A stretch of DNA of 64,000 nucleotides from CAIXZV01 sp963697365 (lineage in GTDB: Bacteria; Chloroflexota; Limnocylindria; Limnocylindrales; CSP1-4). Numbering within the stretch: position 1 is the stretch's first letter; the number at the start of each line of letters is the position of its first letter. Positions 51,084 through 59,669 of the stretch are shown piece by piece. The stretch is taken from the NCBI GenBank assembly GCA_963697365.1, contig CAVONT010000021.1, positions 186,001-250,000 on the forward strand. Reading direction: 5' to 3'. The notes beneath the pieces were generated by a model, which worked only from the letters and a program-made list of their open reading frames with translations, ran no database searches and was not told where the DNA came from. A program made the translations under genes and the position numbers.

Positions 51084-51650
51084 CTGAGCAACCGCGCGAA
51101 CTACCACGGAACCGGCGCCGTCGCCTTCAGCTCGAAGGGCGAGTACGGCGTGCGCCTGATGGTCCAGCTCGGGCGGCGCTACGGGGCCGGTCCCGCCTCC
51201 CTCGCCGAGATCGCGGCTGACGAGGACCTGCCGCGCGCCTACCTGGAGCAGCTCGTCACGAGCCTCCGGGACGCAGGCCTCGTCGCCTCGACCCGCGGCG
51301 CTCGCGGGGGCTACCAGCTCACATCGTCGCCATCCGACATCCGGATGAGCGAGGTGCTGCGCGCCCTCGAGGGTCCGATCGCCCCGATGATCTGCGCCTC
51401 TGACGAGCCCGATCACGCCACGTGCGCGCGCTCGACACAGTGCACGGTCAACACGCTCTGGGTCCGCGTCCGCGATGCCATCGCGGGAACGCTCGAATCG
51501 ATCACCCTCGCGGACCTCGTCCCGGTGACCCACATCACGCTCGACCCGCGCAAGGCCCCGTCCCCGGCCGACGGCGCGGCAGTCCTTGCCCAGCCTGAAC
51601 CGCAGCCCGACCCAAAGCCCGAACCCACGCTCACAGGAGCCATCTCGTGA
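51084..51650 (+). CDS. Rrf2-family iron-sulfur-sensing regulator (IscR/SufR-like)
   Basis: 188 aa. VAFSSKGEYGVRLMVQLGRR, ADEDLPRAYLEQLVTSLRDA and STRGARGGYQLTSSPSDIRM form the Rrf2 winged helix. ICASDEPDHATCARSTQCTV gives three Cys (~104, 114, 120) for a [2Fe-2S] cluster. The start is CTG 51084: GGAGGAA lies 7 nt upstream, and no ATG, GTG or TTG lies between it and the essential FSSKGEYG; the nearest GTG is about 50 nt upstream without a site. The stop overlaps the sufC GTG. Likely an autorepressor of this operon. Confidence 0.9.
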   Translation: MSNRANYHGTGAVAFSSKGEYGVRLMVQLGRRYGAGPASLAEIAADEDLPRAYLEQLVTSLRDAGLVASTRGARGGYQLTSSPSDIRMSEVLRALEGPIAPMICASDEPDHATCARSTQCTVNTLWVRVRDAIAGTLESITLADLVPVTHITLDPRKAPSPADGAAVLAQPEPQPDPKPEPTLTGAIS

Positions 51651-52528
51651 CCGATGCCAATGACCGGGAGCTGGTGATCCGCGACCTGCGGGTCGCCCCG
51701 GCCGCCAACCCCGACAAGGTGATCCTGCAGGGGATCAATCTCACGATCCGCAAGGGTGAGACCCACGCGATCATGGGCCCCAACGGCTCGGGCAAGACGA
51801 CCCTGAGCTACGCGCTGATGGGCCACCCGGCGTACACGATCCTGGGCGGCGAGGTGCTCTGGAAGGGCTACAACCTGCTCGACCTCTCCGCCGACAAGCG
51901 CGCCCGCCTCGGCCTGTTCCTGGCCTTCCAGTACCCCACCGCGATCCCGGGCCTGTCGGTCGCCTCGTTCGTCCGGAGCGCGCTCAATGCCAAACTCCAG
52001 GGCATCGACAAGGACCCCAACGTGGATCCCACCGACGCCATCAAGGGCGGCGTGTCGATGCTCGAGTTCCGCAAGCGGATGCGGGCCAAGATGGCGCTTC
52101 TGAAGATGGACGACGCCTTTGCGGCCCGCTACGTCAACGACGGCTTCAGCGGGGGTGAGAAGAAGCGCCTCGAGATGCTCCAGATGGCGATGCTGGAGCC
52201 GGAGTTCGCGATCCTCGACGAGACGGACTCGGGCCTCGACATCGACGCGCTGCGCATCGTGGCCGAGGGCGTCAACGCCCAGCTGAACCCGGACATGGGC
52301 GTGCTGCTGATCACGCACTACCAGCGGCTGCTCAACTACATCACCCCGGACGTCGTCCACGTGCTGGCCGCCGGCCGGATCGTGACGTCGGGCGGCAAGG
52401 ACCTGGCCCTGCGGCTCGAGGAGGAGGGCTACGGCCCGATCCTGCGCGAGAACGGCACGGATCTCGGCGTCCCCGACGAGGCGCTTGCCGTGCCGCTGGA
52501 ACCGGAGGCAGCCGGCGCCGGCCGGTAG
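51647..52528 (+). CDS. sufC: Fe-S cluster assembly ATPase SufC
   Basis: 293 aa. Walker A IMGPNGSGKTTLSYALMGHP, the SufC-specific LFLAFQYPTAIPGLSVASFV, signature NDGFSGGEKKRLEMLQMAML and Walker B FAILDETDSGLDIDALRIVA are complete. It normally works in the SufBCD scaffold; sufB and sufD are not adjacent. Coupled to the Rrf2 gene by a 4-bp overlap. The C-terminus (EEEGYGPILRENGTDLGVPD) is a little longer than usual. Confidence 0.96.
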   Translation: MTDANDRELVIRDLRVAPAANPDKVILQGINLTIRKGETHAIMGPNGSGKTTLSYALMGHPAYTILGGEVLWKGYNLLDLSADKRARLGLFLAFQYPTAIPGLSVASFVRSALNAKLQGIDKDPNVDPTDAIKGGVSMLEFRKRMRAKMALLKMDDAFAARYVNDGFSGGEKKRLEMLQMAMLEPEFAILDETDSGLDIDALRIVAEGVNAQLNPDMGVLLITHYQRLLNYITPDVVHVLAAGRIVTSGGKDLALRLEEEGYGPILRENGTDLGVPDEALAVPLEPEAAGAGR

Positions 52529-52564
52529 CGAAGCGGCCGGTAGCGAAGACGGCCCGTAGCGATG
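52520..52564. repeat. 15-16-bp tandem repeat (3 copies) across the sufC stop codon
   Basis: GGCCGGTAGCGAAG (52520), GGCCGGTAGCGAAG (52535) and GGCCCGTAGCGATG (52551). The TAG in the first copy is the sufC stop. Confidence 0.85.
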
Positions 52565-52590
52565 ACCGCGGCAGCCGCGAAGGAACGACG

Positions 52591-53847
52591 ATGACCTCCC
52601 AACTGGAGCGCCCCGTGACACCCCTCGATCCCGAGGCGCTCAAGGCCGACTTCCCGATCCTGGACCAGGAGGTCTTCGGCCACCCGCTCGTGTTCCTCGA
52701 TTCGGCGGCATCGTCGCAGAAGCCCACCGTCGTCATCGAGGCGATGGACGCCTACTACCGGCACGACAACGCCAACGTCCACCGCGGCATCTACCAGCTC
52801 TCCGAGCGGGCCACCGCCTCGTACGAGGGGGCCCGGGAGAAGGTCGCGCGGCTGATCAACGCTCCCGATCCTGCCACGGTCATCTGGACCCGCAACGCCA
52901 CCGAGGCGATCAACCTGGTGGCCTACAGCTGGGGCCGCCGGAACATCGGCCGCGGCGACGCGATCATCCTGACCGAGATGGAGCACCACGCGAACCTGGT
53001 GCCCTGGCAGATCCTCGCCCAGGAGAAGGACGCGGACCTCGAGTTCATCCCGATCACCGACGACGGGATCCTCCGCCAGGACGTGTTCGAGGTCCTGCTG
53101 CGCCTCAAGCCCAAGCTCGTCGCGTTCACCCACGTGTCGAACACGCTGGGCACGATCAACCCGGTGGTCGAGATGACGCGCAAGGCCCACGAGGCGGGTG
53201 CGCTCGTGCTGGTTGACGGGGCCCAGGCCGTGCCGCACCTGCCGGTCGACGTGCAGGCCATCGGCTGCGACTTCTACGTGTTCAGCGGCCACAAGGCGCT
53301 CGCGCCCACCGGCTCCGGCGTGCTCTGGGGCCGGCGCGAGCTGCTCGAGGCGATGCCGCCGTTCATGGGCGGCGGCGACATGATCCGCGAGGTCCACCTG
53401 CGCCGCAGCGAGTGGAACGAGCTGCCGTGGAAGTTCGAGGCGGGCACGCCCGACATCTCCGCCCAGATCGGTCTCGGCGCGGCCGCGGACTACCTCATGG
53501 CGCTGGGCATGGACCGCGTCCGCGAGCACGAGCTCGAGCTGGCCACCTATGCGCTCGAGATGCTCCCGCGCGAGGTCCCCGGCATCGAGATCTACGGGCC
53601 GGACGCGGATCAGCGCGGCGGCGTGATCGCCTTCAACCTGCCGGGCATCCACCCGCACGACGTCGCCCAGGTGCTGGACCGTTTCGGCGTGGCGATCCGG
53701 GCCGGCCACCACTGCACGATGCCGCTCCACGAGCGCCTGGACCTCGCCGCCTCCGCGCGCGCCTCGTTCCAGGTCTACACGACGAAGTCCGACATCGACG
53801 CCCTTGCAGCTGCCCTGCGCGAGGTCCAGCGGCTCTTCGGCGCGTAG
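52591..53847 (+). CDS. sufS: Cysteine desulfurase SufS (class II)
   Basis: PLP enzyme supplying sulfur for Fe-S clusters. 418 aa. FPILDQEVFGHPLVFLDSAA then SSQKP, ANVHRGIYQLSERATASYEG, VFSGHKALAPTGSGVLWGRR (PLP Lys ~235) and AIRAGHHCTMPLHERLDLAA (catalytic Cys ~375) are all canonical. Last gene of the Rrf2-SufC-SufS operon. The sulfur acceptor SufU or SufE is not visible next to it; the SufT-like gene lies 7 kb upstream. The gap 53848-54078 shows no gene. Confidence 0.96.
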   Translation: MTSQLERPVTPLDPEALKADFPILDQEVFGHPLVFLDSAASSQKPTVVIEAMDAYYRHDNANVHRGIYQLSERATASYEGAREKVARLINAPDPATVIWTRNATEAINLVAYSWGRRNIGRGDAIILTEMEHHANLVPWQILAQEKDADLEFIPITDDGILRQDVFEVLLRLKPKLVAFTHVSNTLGTINPVVEMTRKAHEAGALVLVDGAQAVPHLPVDVQAIGCDFYVFSGHKALAPTGSGVLWGRRELLEAMPPFMGGGDMIREVHLRRSEWNELPWKFEAGTPDISAQIGLGAAADYLMALGMDRVREHELELATYALEMLPREVPGIEIYGPDADQRGGVIAFNLPGIHPHDVAQVLDRFGVAIRAGHHCTMPLHERLDLAASARASFQVYTTKSDIDALAAALREVQRLFGA

Positions 53848-54078
53848 CGTCCGGCGCCCCGCGGCCCTCGATCTTATCGACGAGCCCCAGCCGGCGGCCG
53901 GGACTCGAACGCTGTTCGGGAGCGCGACGTCAGTTGACGATGATGTCTTCCTTCGCGTCACCGGCCTTCTCGAGGATCCAGTCGATAACAGCATGTCCCG
54001 AGGAGGACATCTCGTGGTGCCCGAGCGCACCGGCGCACGCGCCATGCCGATCGAGCGCGGCCCCGCCACAATGCGTGC

Positions 54079-55356
54079 ATGCGCGAGGTGACCGAGTCCG
54101 TCGATGTCGTGGTCGTGGGTGGCGGCACGGCCGGGCACATCGCCGCGCTCCAGGCTGCCCGGGCAGGGGTGACCACGTCGATCATCGAGGCCGGGTCGAT
54201 GCTCGGCGGCACCATGACCGCGGGCGGCGTGTGGATGCCGAACCACTACTTCACGCCCAAGGGCCCCGTGGTCCAGGGGATCCCCTGGGAGCTGTACGTG
54301 AAGGCCAAGGAGGCGGAGGGTCTCCCGGTGCCCGACTGGCGCCAGCGCCGGCCCATTGAGACGCCCGGCTACTACAGCTACATCAACGCCCCGGTCTACG
54401 CGTCGATCGCCGAGGCCGAAGCGGTGGCCGCGGGCGTCGTCCTCCATTACCACGAGTTCGTCGCCGAGGTCAGCGCCGACGGTGACTGGTGGGAGGTGGT
54501 CTCGCTCGGGCGGGGCGTGCGGCGCGTGACCCGCTGCCGGGAGATCGTCGACTGCTCCGGCGATTCCGACGTCGTGCGCATGCTGGGCCTGGACGTGACC
54601 CGCTCGGAGGTGTCGCAGCCGGGGACCCTCCAGTACCAGATCAAGGGGATCCAGCACGAGCAGCTGTGGAAGCAGGAGGTCCAGCAGCTCTACGACGAGG
54701 CCCTGGCCGCCGGCCGGCTCCGGAAGGGCGACTGGGCCTACGCCAACATGGAGCCGTTCCTGTACTACCTGCAGCACGGCGGCCACAACGCCACCCACGT
54801 CTATGACGCGGATACCTCGGACGCGGACGGGCAGACGAAGGCTGATGTCGAGGGCCGCGAGCGGATGCTGCGCATGTTCCGCTTCGTCCGCGAGTGCATC
54901 CCGGGCGCTGAGCGCGCCTACCTCGCGTACATGGCGCCGCACGCGCTGGCGCGCGAGACGTACCACACCGTCGGCGAGTACACGGTCGTCAAGGACGACT
55001 TCGTGCAGGCGACGGACTTCCCGGACAAGATCGCCAACGCGTTCAACTACATCGACCTGCACAGCCAGGCGATCGGCTGCGAGGTCTCGTTCATCGAGAA
55101 CCCGGACGCCATTCCGACGGTCCCGTTCCGCGCCCTGATCCCCAAGGGGTCGCGGCGGCTCACGGTGGCCGGCCGGAACGTGTCCGCCAACCGGATCGCG
55201 TTCGCGGGGATCCGGGCCCAGTGCACCTGCATGGCAATGGGCCAGGCCATGGGCGCCGCGGCGGCGCTTGCCGTCCAGCGCGGCTGCGCCTCACGGGACG
55301 TGCCCGCCGCCGACATCGTCGCCCTGACCGTGGAGCACGGCGCCGTCCCGCTCTAG
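54079..55356 (+). CDS. FAD-dependent oxidoreductase (FAD_oxidored/FAD-dependent-12 type)
   Basis: 425 aa. SVDVVVVGGGTAGHIAALQA is the dinucleotide fold (~residues 8-27), EIVDCSGDSDVVRMLGLDVT the conserved (V/I)DCSGD-x-D motif, and RRLTVAGRNVSANRIAFAGI then RAQCTCMAMGQAMGAAAALA the C-terminal FAD signature of the family. Such proteins sit in many sugar-catabolism clusters with unknown substrates. A CACAAT box 6 nt before the ATG suggests a leaderless start. Converges with the dehydrogenase at 55430; probably part of the catabolic locus. Confidence 0.85.
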   Translation: MREVTESVDVVVVGGGTAGHIAALQAARAGVTTSIIEAGSMLGGTMTAGGVWMPNHYFTPKGPVVQGIPWELYVKAKEAEGLPVPDWRQRRPIETPGYYSYINAPVYASIAEAEAVAAGVVLHYHEFVAEVSADGDWWEVVSLGRGVRRVTRCREIVDCSGDSDVVRMLGLDVTRSEVSQPGTLQYQIKGIQHEQLWKQEVQQLYDEALAAGRLRKGDWAYANMEPFLYYLQHGGHNATHVYDADTSDADGQTKADVEGRERMLRMFRFVRECIPGAERAYLAYMAPHALARETYHTVGEYTVVKDDFVQATDFPDKIANAFNYIDLHSQAIGCEVSFIENPDAIPTVPFRALIPKGSRRLTVAGRNVSANRIAFAGIRAQCTCMAMGQAMGAAAALAVQRGCASRDVPAADIVALTVEHGAVPL

Positions 55357-55429
55357 GTCCGGCAGCGGCGGTTCGCCCGACTCCCGTTCGGCAGGGTCCT
55401 GGCCAGGTCCCGTCAGCCCCCGCGCGGCA

Positions 55430-56350
55430 TCACTCTGGAGCCAGCTCGGCGGGGAAGCCGGGCGCACGCAGGTCGGTGCCGACCGCCTCCTCGAGCAGCT
55501 TGACGACCAACGGCGACTGCGCGCTTCCGCCGTAGGTCGCCCGGGCGCGGGCGAAGATCTGCTCGGTGACGCTGGCAAGCTCGAGCGGCACACCGAACTC
55601 GCGACCCATCATGTGCGCGAGGTGCAGGTCCTTGCGGGCGAGGTCCATCGTGAAGTTGATGTTGTAGCTGCCGTTGAGGATCAGCTGGCCCTCGGTCTCG
55701 TGGACGAAGCTGTTGCCCGAGCTCGCCTTGATGACCTCCCAGGCAAGGCCGAGATCGACGCCGCCGCGCTTGGCCAGCATGAGGGCCTCGCCGTCGGCCA
55801 CGAGGTGGATGAACGCCAGCATGTTGGTGATGACCTTGATCACCGACGCCTGCCCGAGCGCGCCGATGTAGAAGATCCTCCCGCCCATCGCCTCGAAGGC
55901 AGGGAGGTGTGCCCGGAAGACCGCCTCGTCACCGCCGACGAGCACGGTGATCATGCCGGCAGCAGCGCGGTGGACGCCGCCGGTCACCGGGGCCTCGAGG
56001 GTCGCGATCCCCTTCCCGGCGGCGACCGCCGCGAGACGCTGCAGCTCGTGCAGGTCGTTCGTGCTCATGTCGACCCACGTGCCGCCGCCCGCCAGGCCCT
56101 CCAGGATGCCGCCAGGTCCCTCGACCACGCGCGTGACGACCTCCACGGAGGGCAGGCAGGTGATGACCGTGTCGGTCGCGCGCGCTGCCTCGGCTGCCGA
56201 GGCCGCGCGGGAGGCACCCGCCGCGACGAGCTCGCTCACGGCGTCGTCGTTCACGTCGTACACCGTCACCGGGAACCCGGCCTGCACCAGGCTCGTGGCG
56301 AGGTGGCGTCCCAGGCTGCCCAGCCCGACGAATCCGATCCGCATGGTCAT
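55430..56350 (-). CDS. 3-Hydroxyisobutyrate-dehydrogenase-family NAD(P) oxidoreductase
   Basis: 306 aa beta-hydroxyacid dehydrogenase. MRIGFVGLGSLGRHLATSLV has GxGxxG; LEAPVTGGVHRAAAGMITVL is the substrate signature; ASVIKVITNMLAFIHLVADG has the catalytic Lys; YNINFTMDLARKDLHLAHMM is the C-terminal family motif (F-x-x-x-x-x-x-K-D-L). Substrates in the family include hydroxyisobutyrate, tartronate semialdehyde and sugar-derived hydroxyacids. GAGAGG lies 10 nt before the ATG at 56350. Downstream of the RpiR regulator, 104 bp apart, on the same strand. Confidence 0.9.
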   Translation of the reverse strand: MTMRIGFVGLGSLGRHLATSLVQAGFPVTVYDVNDDAVSELVAAGASRAASAAEAARATDTVITCLPSVEVVTRVVEGPGGILEGLAGGGTWVDMSTNDLHELQRLAAVAAGKGIATLEAPVTGGVHRAAAGMITVLVGGDEAVFRAHLPAFEAMGGRIFYIGALGQASVIKVITNMLAFIHLVADGEALMLAKRGGVDLGLAWEVIKASSGNSFVHETEGQLILNGSYNINFTMDLARKDLHLAHMMGREFGVPLELASVTEQIFARARATYGGSAQSPLVVKLLEEAVGTDLRAPGFPAELAPE

Positions 56351-56454
56351 CTGTACGTGTCCTCTCCGCTCGGTTCTTGTATATCCGGCTGGCCGGCCAC
56401 TGCCTGCGTTCAGTGACCCGTTATCGACTCCCAGGGACGCGGCCCGCAACTCAC

Positions 56455-57172
56455 TCACGGCGCTGGGCCTTCTCGCGCTGGAACCTCGCGGATCACCTCC
56501 TCGAGGAAGATGAAGAACACCGTCCGGGTCTTCTCGTGCGGTTTCAGGGTGTCGGGCTGCGTGTGACGGGTCAGGACGAAGTACCGCTCGCAGATGTCCA
56601 GCAGCAGCGGATTGAACTCCTCCGAGACCACCACGACATCGGCGCCCTTGGCGCTGGCCTCCTGGGCGAGGCTTCCGAAGGGGCGGTACTGGCCGGTCGC
56701 TGTGAAGATGACGAGCAGGGATGCCTGTTCCAGCATGCTTCTCGCCGACTCCTCGTCCGGTGCCGTGGTGACGAAGGCGCTGGAGCTGAAGCGCAGCTTG
56801 TACTCGAAGTACTGGGCGCAGATCAGGGATGGACCATAGCCGAACAGGATGATCCGCTCGTGGGCCTCGATGAGGCTCGCGAACTCCTCGACCGCCGCGA
56901 TGTCGAACTCCTCGATGACCCGCTTGAGGCGCTCGAGCTCGCCCAGGGCCGGCTCAGGCGGCTGCTCGCCCGCATAGAGGACCCGGAGGAAGTGCTTGTA
57001 GCCGCTGAACCCGGCCTTCCGGATGGCCTTTGACACCTGCGAGATGGAGCAGCCGCAGATCTCCAGCGGCCTCCGCGATCCTGAACGGCGGGTGGTGCCG
57101 TGCGTAGGCCACGAGTTCGTCGACGATCCTGCGATCGAGGGGGGTCAGCCGCGTCGAGTCTATGTTGAACAT
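56455..57172 (-). CDS. RpiR/MurR-family regulator with SIS domain, one frameshift
   Basis: The N-terminal helix-turn-helix reads MFNIDSTRLTPLDRRIVDEL then ARHHPPFRIAEAA; after a one-base slip near 57063 it continues EICGCSISQVSKAIRKAGFS and GYKHFLRVLYAGEQPPEPAL. The SIS sugar-phosphate domain follows: EAHERIILFGYGPSLICAQY, EYKLRFSSSAFVTTAPDEES and LLVIFTATGQYRPFGSLAQE. Such proteins respond to phosphosugars. It is divergent from the oxidase-ETF operon, with two AT-rich operator-like boxes between them. Corrected length about 239 aa. Confidence 0.9.
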
Positions 57173-57188
57173 CGTGCGCGCTCTCACG

Positions 57189-57238
57189 GAAAATTCTCTA
57201 GGATAGACGTAGGATACGCCAGACGAGCGAAAATTTTC
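57189..57238. promoter_or_regulatory. Two GAAAATTYTC boxes 40 bp apart, likely RpiR operators
   Basis: GAAAATTCTC (57189-57198) and the perfect palindrome GAAAATTTTC (57229-57238) lie exactly 40 bp apart, about four helical turns. They sit between the divergent regulator and catabolic operon, with -10-like TAGGAT boxes between them (57199 and 57211). AT-rich against a GC-rich background. Confidence 0.6.
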
Positions 57239-57324
57239 TGCTGGTTTGGGTCGATACGACGGGACCTGCAGGGTCAGGCGGGCCACTCGCCATGCCCGGC
57301 CACTGACACCCCAACTGGAGTTCG

Positions 57325-58813
57325 ATGGGAGCAGGCGCCATGGACAGGAACACGGTTCTCGGGCTGGTGTCTGGGGTGCTGCCGGCCAGTCAGATCAACA
57401 CGGCCGCTGATGACCTCTACGACGCCTCGGCGGATCGCTACAAGAAGTACGCGAAGGCCAGGAAGGTCCTCGACGTGCCGATGCCCGTGGCGATCGTCTA
57501 CCCCAGGACGACGGCGGAGGTGGCGCGGCTGCTGGCCATGTGCAACGAGCATGGCATCAACGTCATTCCGCGAGCCGGGAAGACCGCCACGGAGGGCGGG
57601 CTGGAGAACTGGAAAGACAACACGCTGGTCGTGGACGCCCGGGATCTCAATCGGATCGTCAAGATCGACGAGTACAACATGCAGGCCACGGTCGAGGCGG
57701 GCGTCACCCTGCAGGCGCTGGAGGATGAGCTCAACAGGCGAGGCCTGACCACGGGCCACTCGCCCCAGTCCAAGCCGGTCGCCAAGTTCGGCGGCCTGGT
57801 CGCCACGCGCAGCATCGGCCAGTTCTCAACGCTGTACGGCGGCATCGAGGACATGGTCGTCGGCCTGGAGTGCGTGTTCCCGGACGGCCACGTGTCGCGG
57901 ATCAAGAACGTGCCCCGCCGCTCTGGCGGCCCCGACATCCGCCACATCGCGATCGGCAACGAAGGTGCCCTCTGCTACATCACGGAGGTGACCGTCAAGC
58001 TCTTCCGGCACTTCCCCGAGAACAACGCCTTCTTCGGCTACCTCATCAAGGATGTGGCAAGCGGGATCAAGGTGCTTCGGGAGGTCATGGTCAACGGGTA
58101 CCGGCCCTCCGTCGCCCGCGTCTACTCCGAGGAGGATGCGCGGCAGCACTTCTACCACTTCCACAAGGGCAAGTGCGTCCTCCTGTTCATGGCCGAAGGG
58201 AACAAGGGGATCGTGGAGGCCACCTCCGCCGGCATCGAGGAGGCGGTCGAGAGGTTCCGCGACGGCATCCTCGAGCACGTGGACAGCAGCCTCATCGCCT
58301 CCTGGTTCAGCGAACCTCAACTGGTCCCAGAAGGACATCGACGACGAGTTCCAGGGGATGATCGATGGCGATTCCCACGCCGGGTTCACCACGGAGGTCT
58401 CGGCTGACTGGGAGACGGTCCCGGTGCTGTACGACAACGTCATCAGGCGCGTGCGGGCCGAGTTCCCGAGGGCTCACGACCTGACGATGCTGGGCGGCCA
58501 CTCCTCCCACAGCTACATCAACGGCACGAACATGTACTTCGTCTACAACTACGCGATCAACTGCGCTCCCGAGGATGAGATGCGGGTGTACCACCACCCG
58601 ATCCAGCGGATCATCGTCGAGGAGACCCTCAGGCTCGGCGGCTCCATGTGCCACCACCATGGCATCGGGAAGTTCCGGAACGAGTGGACCGCCGAGGAGC
58701 ACGGCTCGGCCTACTACATGCTCGAGAAGCTGAAGCAGGCGTTCGACCCTAACGGGATCATGAACTTCGGCACCATCTTCTACCAGGAAGAGGGCTCCCG
58801 GTTCCAGAAATGA
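57325..58813 (+). CDS. FAD-linked oxidase of the alkyl-DHAP-synthase type, one frameshift
   Basis: VAO/PCMH-fold flavoenzyme. FAD-binding part: VPMPVAIVYPRTTAEVARLL, GINVIPRAGKTATEGGLENW, LTTGHSPQSKPVAKFGGLVA and TRSIGQFSTLYGGIEDMVVG. After a one-base slip near 58316 it continues SNLNWSQKDIDDEFQGMIDG, LTMLGGHSSHSYINGTNMYF and LRLGGSMCHHHGIGKFRNEW. The SHxYxxGxxxYF and GGS-x-x-HHHG-x-G-K motifs are those of alkyl-DHAP synthase relatives. Corrected length about 496 aa. The next genes encode EtfB and EtfA, so it is probably an ETF-linked dehydrogenase rather than a lipid synthase. Starts at 57325 or 57340 both have Shine-Dalgarno sites. Confidence 0.88.
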
Positions 58814-58868
58814 TCCCCGCCAGGAGTTGCCTCGTCCTCGGCAGCGCGTCGCTGATCGGAGTGGGTCG

Positions 58869-59669
58869 GTGAGGATCGCCTGCCTGGTGAAGCCGGTGCC
58901 CGACGTGGACCAGTTCCGGTATGACCGCGCCAGGAACGTCCTCGTCCGCGAGCACGTGCGGATGGTGCTCAACCCGGAGGATGCCACCGCTGTGGCCACG
59001 GCGCTGGAGTCCAGGCGAGGCGCACCTGGCGACCGCATCGAGACGGTGAGCATGGCGCCGCCGGGAGCTGTCCCACACCTCGAGGATCTCGTCCGCCGCG
59101 GGGTGGACCGGGCCACGCTGATCACCGATCCACGCTGTGCCGGGAGCGACACGTCGGTGACGAGCAGGGTGCTGGCGCGCTACCTCGCCACGCAGGACTA
59201 CGACTGCGTGTTCTGTGGCACCCAGACGCTCGACAGCGGCACGGGCCAGGTGCCGGCCCAGGTCGCCGAGTCCCTCGGGCTCCCCCTCATGGTCGGCATC
59301 CGCTCCCTCGTCGAGATCGACCTCCGCGAGCGGAAGGCCGTCGTGGATGTCGAGGTGGACGATGCGCTGATGCGCTTCTCCATCGGGCTTCCAGCGGTGC
59401 TCGGGTTCCAGTACGACCCGCGGCAGAAACTGGCCCCCATCCGGTACGAGGACTTGAACCGGGATGTGGCCGACCAGGTTGCCGTGCTGGGGGCCGGCGA
59501 TCTCGGGATGGACGAGTCGGACCTGGGCCTGCGCGGCTCGCTCACCCAGGTCCGCCGACTCGGGGCTGATGCCCTGGAGGCCAAGGACCCGCTGCGGCTC
59601 CGCGCGGACCCGGAGGGTATCGACCAGGTGCTCCACTGGCTCGAGCGGAAGGGGTTCCTCCAGCCGTGA
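58869..59669 (+). CDS. etfB: Electron transfer flavoprotein beta subunit
   Basis: 266 aa. VRIACLVKPVPDVDQFRYDR is the ETF-beta N-terminus, LNPEDATAVATALESRRGAP the AMP-site helix, and FCGTQTLDSGTGQVPAQVAE the conserved G-x-x-x-x-D-x-x-x-G-x-x-x-x-x-x-A motif. GLPLMVGIRSLVEIDL follows. It binds AMP (or FAD in bifurcating forms). GGAG precedes the GTG start by about 8 nt. It overlaps etfA by 4 bp (GTGA). Placed right after the FAD oxidase, it is its likely electron acceptor. Confidence 0.92.
   Translation: MRIACLVKPVPDVDQFRYDRARNVLVREHVRMVLNPEDATAVATALESRRGAPGDRIETVSMAPPGAVPHLEDLVRRGVDRATLITDPRCAGSDTSVTSRVLARYLATQDYDCVFCGTQTLDSGTGQVPAQVAESLGLPLMVGIRSLVEIDLRERKAVVDVEVDDALMRFSIGLPAVLGFQYDPRQKLAPIRYEDLNRDVADQVAVLGAGDLGMDESDLGLRGSLTQVRRLGADALEAKDPLRLRADPEGIDQVLHWLERKGFLQP

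Noticed and set aside
53880..53930. T-loop-like GTTCGAGTCCCGG on the minus strand, suggesting a tRNA
   Set aside because: The T stem does not pair, and no anticodon arm, D arm or acceptor stem can be found around it.
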